DNA of 22,448 nt from a virus, in IMG/VR virus record IMGVR_UViG_3300010389_000156, positions 1 to 22,448 of that record. One strand, 5' to 3'. Made by a program: the position numbers and the translations under genes. Shown here one piece after another: positions 6,252 through 14,016 of this stretch (positions are counted from its first letter, which is position 1; every line of letters begins with the position of its first letter). The notes under the pieces were generated by a model. It was not told the DNA's origin and made no database searches. It saw only the letters and a list, made by a program, of their open reading frames with translations.

Positions 6252-9200
6252 ACTTAGAATCAATCTTATTATTCAATTCTTTAATTGCCTCAATAAGAAG
6301 TCCAATTAAACCATTATAGTTGACAGATTTTAAATTATCAGATTCATCAACAAGTTGTGGAAGAATTTTTTCCACTTCTTGTGCTATAACACCCATGGAT
6401 TCTTTTCCACTTGATTTCCAATTAAAGTTTACACCATCAATTTTGATAATTTTATCCAGGGCATTATCAATTACACTAACATTTTCTTTCAGTGATGAGT
6501 CTGATAATGAGTTGATGTCATTGATAACTCTAAGATTATCATAAATTGTAACAGTTTTGGATCCAGAATCATATGTCCAACCATCAAATGGAGTAGTTCC
6601 TGCAACACCAACTGTGAAGTTCTGTCCACCAACACCACCATAAAGTGTTGTGCCACCATTAAAACTCATGAAGGAGTAGATATCTTCTGCATTTGCTACT
6701 GCAGTGACATCTGGAGTCAAACCACCTGGCCAATAAACTTGAACTGCATTGCTAAGAGAATCTACAAAGGTATTGATTCCTACTCCAAATGCAGTTCCAC
6801 TTTGAACTATCTTGAGAGTGAAACCAAATGTTGATCCAGAAACTGGATTTATAATCTGAAATTCATTTACTGCAGATGTCACATCTAACTGGAAAGAATT
6901 TCCAGTTGAAAGGTCAATAATGGCAGTTCCAGAAGAGATAGTTACTGGTTGAATATTCTCATAATATGCAGAGAACTTGGCTCTTCCTGCAACATCAAAG
7001 TCCTCAGTAGGAGTTGCTAATCCAATTCCAACACCTCTAGAAGTTGCTGAGAATACTGTCTGACTTGTTCCAACTCTTAGTGCAGTTGTTGCAGTAATTA
7101 TTCCAACTTGAATTTGTCCACCAGTTGCCTTGATGTTAGATGCACTCAGAGTTCCGTTTACTGTAGCATCTCCATCAAATGTTGCCTTAGAAATAAATCT
7201 AGATTGATTTCTAACATAAAGGTCAGTTGTTGCTGCTCCAGTTGTACCAACTTCAAGAGTGTAATTTCCTGTTGGATTAGTTGTTCCAACTCCAACACTT
7301 CTATTGTCGTAGGGAACTACATCACCACTACCAGCATCAATAAACCATCTACTATCATTAGAAAGATTTGTAATTCCAGATCCATCACCAACCAATTTAG
7401 TAGCAGTAAGAACACCAGAAATATTTGAATCACCAACTACATTCAGTTTGTATCCATTTGCAGTGGTTCCAATACCAACACCATCAACATCAACACAGAA
7501 CTCAGAAGTTCCAGAACCAACCTTAAGAGTACAATCTCCTACTGAAGTAGTTCCAATACCAATTTTTCCAAAGATAAATTGGTTACTATTTTGATCAAGA
7601 CTGATTGTTCCAAATGGATACCATCCTCTATCAAGAGTATAAGTCCAACCAATAGTTCCACCCTTTGTTGGATTTGCATTATAAACTACATCTCCAGGAT
7701 TTCCTGCTAAACTTGGAGTAGCAATTCCTACTGTATAATTTCTTGATACTCTCGCATCTCCCTGCAGGTAGATTGAATTGGCTTCTATACCTTGATCAGA
7801 AGTTGAGGTGAGCTTTTCATTGAAAACAACAGGACCATTGAATTCAGAAAGGATATTATTATTAATACCACCATCAACTTTAATTGATCTGCGGAATCTT
7901 CCTTCAAGAGGCTCAATGACGTCAATACCATTACTTGCAATTGATCCCTGAGTAATGTCTTCACCAGTTATAGTTTGAATTGGAGTATCATATACTTCCT
8001 CTCTTCCTGTAATAGAAGAAATCTTCTTATTACCAATGAAGAAGTCCCCATTATCATTCATACCAGTGTAAACATTTACACCTGCATTGGTAATAAATGA
8101 TTGTGCTCTGAGTTGTTGTGAGAGGTTTAATTGTTGTGTTTGTTTATCTGGGAATGCAGTTGAATAGTTTCCAGGACCATAACCAATATATTCAAATGTG
8201 TGTCCAGATGCACGAATAATTGAATTTCTTCTAAGTTCAATTGGTAACTTAGAAACTCTCTTCACTACACTTTCATCTTCATGAGTTGCAGCAATAGTTC
8301 CAAATAATCCCCTAAAGACCTTAACTGGATTTCCAGTTACTGTGGTCTTGATTCTCATAATCTCATCATCAACCTTAATATAATCACCAATTTCAAAGTT
8401 ATACTCAGTTACATTTCTGATGTTGATTTCATCAATTGTTGTGCTAGTGACAGGTGAAGAAATGACAGTAGAAATGCCAGCATAAATTTCTACCTGTCTT
8501 CCATTAAATTCATTATCGGAGGAGACAATAGCTCCTGCCTGAGAAGTAGGTCCAGGAACATAAGCACTAAATGTACCAGCAGTTGCAGGTGATAAAGTGC
8601 TTATACCAACATTAATGACAAATGTTGTAAGTCCAACATTGTTTGTTACAATGAACTCATTGTTATAGAATTCAGATGTTGCACCACCAATTCTTACTGC
8701 ATTATTAGCTCTAAGACCATGTGCTTGATTTGTAGTAACAGTTGCAAGTCCACTTACATTGTCATAAACAAATGTACTAATTCCTAATGTTTTACCAGTT
8801 ACATAAGCAAATGCATTTGCTGTTATAACTGCACCAATTCCATTTGTATTGATTCCACTGATAGAATCTACAGGAGAAACTGTGATTGTTTTGCTTGATG
8901 GGACTGCAGTAATATTATAGAGTTGATTATATTCCTGATAAGTATCTGACCTTATACCAGATACTCTTAAAGTATCAGATACATTATTATAGATTCCTGT
9001 GACAGTAACTGTTCCTTGTGAGAATCCAGTTGTAGTTGCTGTACCAACAACATTCAAAGTTTCACCAACAACATACTTGGATCCACCATCCATGATCTTA
9101 ACAGCAGTAATGCTTCCAGATGCATTAACAGTAATTCTAGCAGTAGCACTTCCTCCCAAGATAGAACCAGAGAGGGTTGCATTATACAGATTCTCTACAC

Positions 9201-12200
9201 CACCAGTTCCATTACCATAACCAGCACCAGCATTTGTAATGCTTACTGTTGTGATACGATTCAGACCATGATCTCTATCTGTGTGAATTGTTAATGCAGT
9301 TCCAACAGCATTGGTCACTACATCAGTAATTCCAACACCGACTTCATCATAGAACTTTTCAAGAGTTTCTCTAGTAACACTATCTCTTGCATCATTAATA
9401 TCTACTTCACCAAGTTTATCGCCATTGGGAATAGCAAATGAGATTGCTGCCTCTGGATCAGAAGTTGGGTTATCCTTATCGTATTGAGGATAAAGATTCT
9501 TAATTGGTTGTGAGAAAGAATAATATGGATCAGTAAATGGTGCTACTGGAGGAATGTTGGAAGAATTGAGAATTGTCAGATAGTAAATTCCATCCTGCTC
9601 ACCATTCACATACTCCTGAATCTGCTCTACATTCTGAATGTAATAATCATTATTTAATTTTTTACGCTTGAATGTAGGGAGACTTGTTGTTCTGCTTGAT
9701 GTATTATTTGTAAATGTTCCTGGATCAGTTGAAACACCAGATATTGTAAATCCTCTAGAACTTGTAATACCAGTAACTTTAAAGAGTCCATTGTATCCAG
9801 ATTGAGCAATTCCAGTAGGGTTATTTGTACTGGTTACATTATCAATCTCTACTGTAGAACCAATGGAGAGTTTATGTGCTTTCTCTGTAAAGAAAGTAAC
9901 AGATCCAGATGAATACTTTGCATCAGCAATGAACTTGAAGTTTCTTATCTGTGACTCATTGCTCATAGACACAGATGATGGATTATATGGAAGCGCAACT
10001 TCTGTGTCAGAATCACCAATTACTTTATTTGATTCTTGGATAACAAAACTGGTTTTAGGTGCTCTTGCAGTAGCAATTCCAGATGCTGCAGGGATTACAT
10101 ATCTAAATTTATAAATTCTTTCATCTGAAGATCTTGGATCTGGTGTTCTTGTAATGAAAGTTCTTGATGTTGCATCTCCAAGAGCAGTTGTTCCAAGACT
10201 TACTAAGACTGGATACAGACTATTATCTGATGATGCTGTACCTACTGTTACATACCATTGATTTGTAGCAGAATCATACTGAATTGGGTGACCAATATCA
10301 CCAGAAATTTTATCACTTACTCTACTTTCAACAGTTAAAGTGCCACCAAGCTTATTGATTGCAATTGCATTGCCAGAAATTGCATCATTGAGAGTCTTTG
10401 CAATTTTGATCTGATTTGCATTTAATCCATTAGTAATAGCATAATATACTGTATTATTGTTCAATCCATCAGGAATTCTTGTATTGTCACTAAGAATTCT
10501 GATAGTCTCCCCATTTAAGAAATTGTGGTTTTGGGCAAATGTCAGTATGTTTGAAGTAATGCTATTTCCTGTTCCTACATTTCTTCCTACTTTTGCTACT
10601 TTGACAGAGGTTACCTGATTTGCACTCTTATGAGTATCAGGCATTACAATTCTAGCACCATATGGTGTATTGGTGCCACCTCTTACAATCAATACATTTA
10701 ATCTATCATCAACCTTTGCGCCAATTCTATACCCCTGAATGACCGATGGGGGTTTAGCATCTTCGTTTGTTTGATTATAAAGATACAATCTGCTGGTTGA
10801 TCCAACACCAACTGTTCTTGCAATGTCAATTGCACCATACTCAACATTAATTGGTGTAGACTGATTCTTTTCTGGTGGGATAATATTGGTGATGTAACCA
10901 GCATCATCTTGAGAGAATGCATTTTCTCTAAATCCATCAGATCTCAGTGCTGTTTGTCCAAAGTTTGAGTTGGAGTTAGTGATTGAAAAATCACCACCAC
11001 TCTCAACAACAAATTGATCTGAGAATCCAATAGCAAAAATAGAAACTAACTGAATAAAAGCATTATTTGATGCTTTGATATGGAAGTTTCTATATGATGG
11101 TTTATATCTTGCTAATGAATCACTATGGATATTATCAACAGTTGTGGAATCATCATAACTTCCACTAGTGGTATTATATTTGACAAATGCATCATCATCA
11201 ATCTGAAGGCTGATACCAGTGAACTGTGCAACAACCATTGACTTGAATCCTGCTGCTTTGGATCCATCTGCGTGCATACCACAGAGACCATAGACAGATC
11301 TCATTGATACATTGAAGATATAAGGAGATGCACCAGAAACTGTATCAGTACTCAGAACAATGTTTGCACCAGTTGCTGATGGTGAAGCATCTGCAGGAAC
11401 AGTAGGAATTTCGTATCTAAATGCAGTGACTTCGCCATCAGTATTGATAGATACAATCTCAGTTACCTTATATGTTCCATTGTAGTCAGTATCAGTGACA
11501 TCATTGATCTGTACTACTGTATCTGCATTCAAACCAGAAATTCCAGCAGAGAGATATGCTGTAACAACAGATGATGCAGTTACACCATCACCTGCCTGAA
11601 TGCTGCTGATACCAACACTTCCACTTACAGGACCAACAATACGATATTCATCAACCTTTGCCTGAATATCTACACCAGTTGCAGGATAATCTGGAGTGAT
11701 TGGTCTTCCAGAAGATGGTCCATATGCAATACCAATCTTTTCATAATACATATCAAGATCAGTTCTATTTGTAGAGTAATTTACTATGAACTGATCATTG
11801 ATTTTGACAGCATTTACACCATCAACATACTCAAAAGCAGTGAGTTTGTGGTGGGAGAATGTTGGTGCAAATTTTGTTGTAGTGTAATCCTTATAGATAT
11901 TGCTATTTTGGTCTGCATCCAAAATAGTGAAACTATAGAAATATGTTCCACCAGTAATCTTAAAGATAGAAGCTCTTTCAATATCATCATTTACTGGGTT
12001 TGGAACATAAAGAGGTCTAATCTTACACTTACGAAGATCTTGACCTACAATAGAAACGCCTCTAGGGACAATAACGCCACCACGAATACTGTTCAGTTTG
12101 TAAAGAGCATTGTTGGTGTTGGCAATATCAAAATCTGTGAATGGATCAAACTGCGAAAAGTCTGTTGTAGTTGTACCATCTCTCAACTTAAAAACAGATC

Positions 12201-12468
12201 CATCAGGAATCCATCCAGGTCTGTTGTCTATCAAGTGTTCACCAGGAGCAAGCATGATAGTGGTCTTTTCAAATCTATCATTTTCAAATCCTCTTTGATA
12301 AGAGAATCTAGATGCCTCTACTAATGCTCTCTGGATCGTCTTGAATGGACGAGCCATTGAGTTGCCCTGATTAGTGATATTATCAGTTGCATCTAAACTA
12401 TTTGGATCAACATAAATGATATTTCCACGAACGTTCTTCAGGAAATTATCCAAACGTGATAATGGCAT
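6250..12468 (-). CDS. Giant tail fibre: pectin-lyase-like N-terminus, long shaft, S74 chaperone end
   Basis: At 2072 residues this is the largest gene of the window. The N-terminus (FLKNVRGNIIYVDPNS, then RPFKTIQRALVEASRFSYQRG and IMLAPGEHLIDNRPGW) is characteristic of a large virion protein found in T4-like cyanophages. Its pattern of strands and turns suggests a right-handed beta-helix (pectin lyase-like) over roughly the first 500 residues. The middle carries repeats, including ITNAGAGYGNG and IMDGGSKYVVGETL near residues 1075 to 1150. The C-terminal 86 residues are an S74 intramolecular chaperone: SDSSLK gives Ser1989 and Lys1994, followed by MGVIAQEVEKILPQLV. Self-cleavage would release about 84 residues after trimerisation. 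A late-type motif lies 29 bases before the ATG. Receptor binding or enzymatic digestion of surface glycans by the helix is possible, but no catalytic residues could be assigned. Confidence 0.85.
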   Translation of the reverse strand: MPLSRLDNFLKNVRGNIIYVDPNSLDATDNITNQGNSMARPFKTIQRALVEASRFSYQRGFENDRFEKTTIMLAPGEHLIDNRPGWIPDGSVFKLRDGTTTTDFSQFDPFTDFDIANTNNALYKLNSIRGGVIVPRGVSIVGQDLRKCKIRPLYVPNPVNDDIERASIFKITGGTYFYSFTILDADQNSNIYKDYTTTKFAPTFSHHKLTAFEYVDGVNAVKINDQFIVNYSTNRTDLDMYYEKIGIAYGPSSGRPITPDYPATGVDIQAKVDEYRIVGPVSGSVGISSIQAGDGVTASSVVTAYLSAGISGLNADTVVQINDVTDTDYNGTYKVTEIVSINTDGEVTAFRYEIPTVPADASPSATGANIVLSTDTVSGASPYIFNVSMRSVYGLCGMHADGSKAAGFKSMVVAQFTGISLQIDDDAFVKYNTTSGSYDDSTTVDNIHSDSLARYKPSYRNFHIKASNNAFIQLVSIFAIGFSDQFVVESGGDFSITNSNSNFGQTALRSDGFRENAFSQDDAGYITNIIPPEKNQSTPINVEYGAIDIARTVGVGSTSRLYLYNQTNEDAKPPSVIQGYRIGAKVDDRLNVLIVRGGTNTPYGARIVMPDTHKSANQVTSVKVAKVGRNVGTGNSITSNILTFAQNHNFLNGETIRILSDNTRIPDGLNNNTVYYAITNGLNANQIKIAKTLNDAISGNAIAINKLGGTLTVESRVSDKISGDIGHPIQYDSATNQWYVTVGTASSDNSLYPVLVSLGTTALGDATSRTFITRTPDPRSSDERIYKFRYVIPAASGIATARAPKTSFVIQESNKVIGDSDTEVALPYNPSSVSMSNESQIRNFKFIADAKYSSGSVTFFTEKAHKLSIGSTVEIDNVTSTNNPTGIAQSGYNGLFKVTGITSSRGFTISGVSTDPGTFTNNTSSRTTSLPTFKRKKLNNDYYIQNVEQIQEYVNGEQDGIYYLTILNSSNIPPVAPFTDPYYSFSQPIKNLYPQYDKDNPTSDPEAAISFAIPNGDKLGEVDINDARDSVTRETLEKFYDEVGVGITDVVTNAVGTALTIHTDRDHGLNRITTVSITNAGAGYGNGTGGVENLYNATLSGSILGGSATARITVNASGSITAVKIMDGGSKYVVGETLNVVGTATTTGFSQGTVTVTGIYNNVSDTLRVSGIRSDTYQEYNQLYNITAVPSSKTITVSPVDSISGINTNGIGAVITANAFAYVTGKTLGISTFVYDNVSGLATVTTNQAHGLRANNAVRIGGATSEFYNNEFIVTNNVGLTTFVINVGISTLSPATAGTFSAYVPGPTSQAGAIVSSDNEFNGRQVEIYAGISTVISSPVTSTTIDEINIRNVTEYNFEIGDYIKVDDEIMRIKTTVTGNPVKVFRGLFGTIAATHEDESVVKRVSKLPIELRRNSIIRASGHTFEYIGYGPGNYSTAFPDKQTQQLNLSQQLRAQSFITNAGVNVYTGMNDNGDFFIGNKKISSITGREEVYDTPIQTITGEDITQGSIASNGIDVIEPLEGRFRRSIKVDGGINNNILSEFNGPVVFNEKLTSTSDQGIEANSIYLQGDARVSRNYTVGIATPSLAGNPGDVVYNANPTKGGTIGWTYTLDRGWYPFGTISLDQNSNQFIFGKIGIGTTSVGDCTLKVGSGTSEFCVDVDGVGIGTTANGYKLNVVGDSNISGVLTATKLVGDGSGITNLSNDSRWFIDAGSGDVVPYDNRSVGVGTTNPTGNYTLEVGTTGAATTDLYVRNQSRFISKATFDGDATVNGTLSASNIKATGGQIQVGIITATTALRVGTSQTVFSATSRGVGIGLATPTEDFDVAGRAKFSAYYENIQPVTISSGTAIIDLSTGNSFQLDVTSAVNEFQIINPVSGSTFGFTLKIVQSGTAFGVGINTFVDSLSNAVQVYWPGGLTPDVTAVANAEDIYSFMSFNGGTTLYGGVGGQNFTVGVAGTTPFDGWTYDSGSKTVTIYDNLRVINDINSLSDSSLKENVSVIDNALDKIIKIDGVNFNWKSSGKESMGVIAQEVEKILPQLVDESDNLKSVNYNGLIGLLIEAIKELNNKIDSK

Positions 12469-12497
12469 CTTACTCGCACAGAGATTCTACTTGTTTT

Positions 12498-12505
12498 TAT
12501 TTATC
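12498..12505 (-). promoter_or_regulatory. Late promoter-like motif GATAAATA
   Basis: The minus strand reads GATAAATA at 12505 to 12498, 29 bases before the ATG of the giant fibre and six bases after the hairpin terminator of the small-gene cassette. This places a late transcription start exactly where the cassette ends. One mismatch to the T4 late consensus. Confidence 0.55.
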
Positions 12506-12511
12506 TACTAA

Positions 12512-12539
12512 AAGACCCCCCAATTTCTTGGGAGGTCTT
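12512..12539 (-). terminator. Intrinsic terminator of the small-gene/tRNA cassette
   Basis: In minus-strand RNA the sequence forms a 12-bp stem, AAGACCUCCCAA paired with UUGGGGGGUCUU, closed by a GAAA loop and followed by two more U residues. One pair is a G-U wobble, which becomes a C-A mismatch on the plus strand. Together with the U run this favours function on the minus strand. It lies 41 bases after the stop of the 57-codon gene. Confidence 0.75.
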
Positions 12540-12580
12540 AAAGCACACGGAAGGGATTTGGTTCAGTATCACCTTTTATA

Positions 12581-12754
12581 TTATATCACATTTTTCTCAC
12601 TTAGCAAGTACTCTACAGTATTTGCAATATCATTCATAGCATCTCTAAGGTCTGGTCTCTGTCCTGATTCTTGTTTGCAGACAGGTCTAGAACAATCAGA
12701 TAAAGTCCACCTCCAAAGACTCATTTCTTGACAATACCATAAATTTATTTTCAT
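12581..12754 (-). CDS. Small hypothetical phage protein, 57 residues
   Basis: The frame opens with MKINLWYCQEMSLWRWTLSD and ends with PDLRDAMNDIANTVEYLLSE plus four residues. It has a Trp-rich N-terminal half, Cys residues at 8, 21 and 26, and an acidic amphipathic helix at the end. From memory, small proteins with this Trp-rich start and the LRDAMNDIANTVEYLL end occur in cyanophages, but no function is known to me. The start ATG lies 10 bases after the stop of the 89-residue gene, with a weak purine run (AAGAGA) upstream. It is the last gene before the terminator at 12539 and would be transcribed with the tRNA and the other small genes. The coherent frame and tight spacing argue that it is real. 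Confidence 0.65.
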   Translation of the reverse strand: MKINLWYCQEMSLWRWTLSDCSRPVCKQESGQRPDLRDAMNDIANTVEYLLSEKNVI

Positions 12755-12764
12755 ATTTCTCTTA

Positions 12765-13034
12765 TTAATCAGTAGGCAACATTTCTGGATTTTCTAGTTC
12801 TAGATTAAACAGCATTGGATGGCATTGTTCCTCAATTAAGTAAAAGGATGACTTGTACAGGTCATCAGTATTAAATCTTCTTTCCTTATCTGCTAGTTTA
12901 ATTATTTCAAAATCATATTGATAACTATCTGGAACATCATCAAAAGTAAAAGGAACTTGATTTATGAAATACATAAGAACAATTTCAGTTCCTTGATTAT
13001 ACCAAACATACTTGGTATCAATACGGTATTTCAT
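12765..13034 (-). CDS. Hypothetical protein, 89 residues
   Basis: The product begins MKYRIDTKYVWYNQGTEIVL and continues through an aromatic, acidic sequence to NLELENPEMLPTD. I do not recognise a family. It has no signal peptide or clear membrane segment and looks like a small soluble alpha/beta protein. A longer frame could begin at a TTG at 13076, but that codon lies two bases from the 3' end of the tRNA and would have to be read from the processed end. The ATG at 13034 with CGGAA upstream is preferred. It sits between the tRNA-Leu and the 57-residue gene in the sigma70-type cassette, so early expression is inferred. Such proteins in T4-like phages often modify host functions, but nothing here shows that directly. 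Confidence 0.6.
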   Translation of the reverse strand: MKYRIDTKYVWYNQGTEIVLMYFINQVPFTFDDVPDSYQYDFEIIKLADKERRFNTDDLYKSSFYLIEEQCHPMLFNLELENPEMLPTD

Positions 13035-13077
13035 AGTGGTTCCGTACTTTTGGTTATTTAGAGTACAATACTCCAAG

Positions 13078-13160
13078 TAGGACGAAAGGGACTTGAACCC
13101 TTAAGGGCAATGCCCGACAGATTTTAAGTCTGTTGTGTATACCAATTCCACCACCGTCCC
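13078..13160 (-). tRNA. trnL: tRNA-Leu (anticodon UAA)
   Basis: The minus strand folds as a class II tRNA. The acceptor 5' strand GGGACGG (13160 to 13154) pairs with UCGUCCU, with G-U at the first and last pairs. The anticodon stem ACAGA/UCUGU holds the loop CUUAAAA, so the anticodon is UAA. A long variable arm (GGGC with GCCC around AUU) is typical of tRNA-Leu. The T arm AAGGG/CCCUU has the loop UUCAAGU. The discriminator is A and CCA is not encoded. It reads UUA leucine codons, which suit an AT-rich phage. It lies 8 bases after the stop of the 59-residue gene and 43 bases before the next ATG, so it must be cut out of a shared transcript. Confidence 0.93.
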
Positions 13161-13168
13161 ATAAAAAC

Positions 13169-13348
13169 TCAGAAGAAACTGAGTTGATCACTAGAGTCTA
13201 GAACATAAGTGGAAGGATTGAGACGACAGTATTCATTAAATGTAATCTTCATCTCTTTCCAAGTTAGACCACAATTTGCTGCTGCCTCAGGAACATTCCA
13301 TTTTGCTGAGAACAGCATCTCCATTGACTTCCTTGTTTCAGGTCTCAT
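13169..13348 (-). CDS. Small hypothetical phage protein, 59 residues
   Basis: The frame begins MRPETRKSMEMLFSAKWNVP and continues EAAANCGLTWKEMKITFNEY, ending in Ser-Phe-Phe. The N-terminal two thirds looks like a small helical helix-turn-helix-type fold (EAAANCGLTWKEM), as seen in short DNA-binding or regulatory proteins. That reading is only an inference from pattern. The ATG lies five bases after the stop of the 72-residue gene, suggesting coupled translation. The stop lies eight bases before the tRNA-Leu. Codon structure is coherent and no frame on the other strand competes. It belongs to the sigma70-type cassette. Confidence 0.65.
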   Translation of the reverse strand: MRPETRKSMEMLFSAKWNVPEAAANCGLTWKEMKITFNEYCRLNPSTYVLDSSDQLSFF

Positions 13349-13353
13349 ACTTA

Positions 13354-13572
13354 TCAGAATGGGTTAGCATAGTGTACAATATCTTCAGGCATCACTGCAC
13401 GAATGACCTCAAGAACATTCATGAACTGCTCTACTGTATCACAGTCCACAACCTTTTCATCACCCTCATTAGAGTATAGATAAAATACTCTCTTCAGAGG
13501 ATCAACAACACACCTTGTAATCCATTCTTCATCTTCATTATCAACAATGAAGTCTTCTCTGCTGTAACTCAT
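13354..13572 (-). CDS. Hypothetical protein, 72 residues, first gene of the cassette
   Basis: The product starts MSYSREDFIVDNEDEEWITR, is strongly acidic in its first third, and ends RAVMPEDIVHYANPF. I do not recognise the family. The frame can be extended 14 codons upstream to a TTG at 13614. That codon lies within the spacer of the sigma70-type promoter (13597 to 13625), upstream of the expected RNA start near 13590, so it cannot be used from this promoter. The ATG at 13572 is chosen instead, giving a leader of roughly 15 to 20 bases and little Shine-Dalgarno signal. It is probably expressed early together with the tRNA-Leu and three other small genes. Confidence 0.65.
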   Translation of the reverse strand: MSYSREDFIVDNEDEEWITRCVVDPLKRVFYLYSNEGDEKVVDCDTVEQFMNVLEVIRAVMPEDIVHYANPF

Positions 13573-13596
13573 TGGTGTTGTGTTGACTACCTTTTT

Positions 13597-13625
13597 ATTA
13601 TAGGGCAGAGACAAGGCAGAGTCAA
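13597..13625 (-). promoter_or_regulatory. Strong sigma70-type promoter of the small-gene/tRNA cassette
   Basis: On the minus strand TTGACT (13625 to 13620) is separated by exactly 17 bases from TATAAT (13602 to 13597). This is a perfect -10 and a five-of-six -35 at optimal spacing, one of the clearest signals in the window. It lies in the gap between the 115-residue late gene (stop at 13640) and the 72-residue gene. Host RNA polymerase with its housekeeping sigma factor would be expected to use it early in infection. Confidence 0.75.
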
Positions 13626-13639
13626 GGACAGAGTGCCAC

Positions 13640-13987
13640 TTATGAAAGTGTCAGTGTTGCAGTGCCAACACCAGCTACACTAAAAGAAAGAGTAGTTCCT
13701 GACCAAGTAATACTTACAGCAGTAGTAAGTCCAGAACTAATGAATCCATTGGCAGTTACAATGCCAACACTGAGGTTTGGTCCCCCAGAAAGACCTTGTG
13801 CAAGAGTTGCAGTTCCTGCAGTTGCTGCATAAGTAGCATTTGCAACTGTACCACTTAAAGTGGTGCCATTACCAAAAGTACTGTAGATTTCATCAAAATT
13901 GTCATTGGTCTTTGTACTGGCTACTCTCAGAGTATCACCAGTTCCGTCATTAGGACTAGAACCAACATTAAGTGTCTGCTTTGCCAT
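13640..13987 (-). CDS. Short fibre-type structural protein
   Basis: The 115-residue product starts with MAKQTLNVGSSPNDGTGDTL and continues RVASTKTNDNFDEIYSTFGN. This module of about 45 residues is found at the N-terminus of many marine phage tail fibre proteins and probably attaches them to the baseplate. The remainder is Ala/Thr/Gly-rich beta sequence (YAATAGTATLAQGLSGG, VAGVGTATLTLS) without a recognisable tip. It is short for a fibre, so it may be a minor baseplate or short-fibre subunit, or an old fibre that lost its distal part. AAGGAG lies 10 bases before the ATG, and a late-type AATAAATA motif lies 21 bases upstream, which fits a late virion gene. Confidence 0.7.
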   Translation of the reverse strand: MAKQTLNVGSSPNDGTGDTLRVASTKTNDNFDEIYSTFGNGTTLSGTVANATYAATAGTATLAQGLSGGPNLSVGIVTANGFISSGLTTAVSITWSGTTLSFSVAGVGTATLTLS

Positions 13988-14008
13988 GTTTATTAAACTC
14001 CTTGATTG

Positions 14009-14016
14009 TATTTATT
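14009..14016 (-). promoter_or_regulatory. Late promoter-like motif AATAAATA
   Basis: The minus strand reads AATAAATA at 14016 to 14009, one base from the T4 late consensus and 21 bases before the ATG at 13987. It overlaps the TAA stop (14017 to 14015) of the preceding 399-residue gene. Confidence 0.5.

Noticed and set aside
2580-12468. Repeated Gly-Val-Ser-Thr-Leu-type units as candidate DNA repeats or a CRISPR-like array
   Set aside because: The similarity is at protein level within fibre shafts; DNA units are irregular in length and sequence and no constant spacer pattern exists.
13035-13076. Upstream TTG extension of the 89-residue gene
   Set aside because: It starts two bases from the mature 3' end of the tRNA, leaving no room for ribosome binding after processing.
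13625-13660. Inverted repeat CACTT/AAGTG at the end of the 115-residue gene as a terminator
   Set aside because: The stem is only five base pairs and is not followed by a U run.
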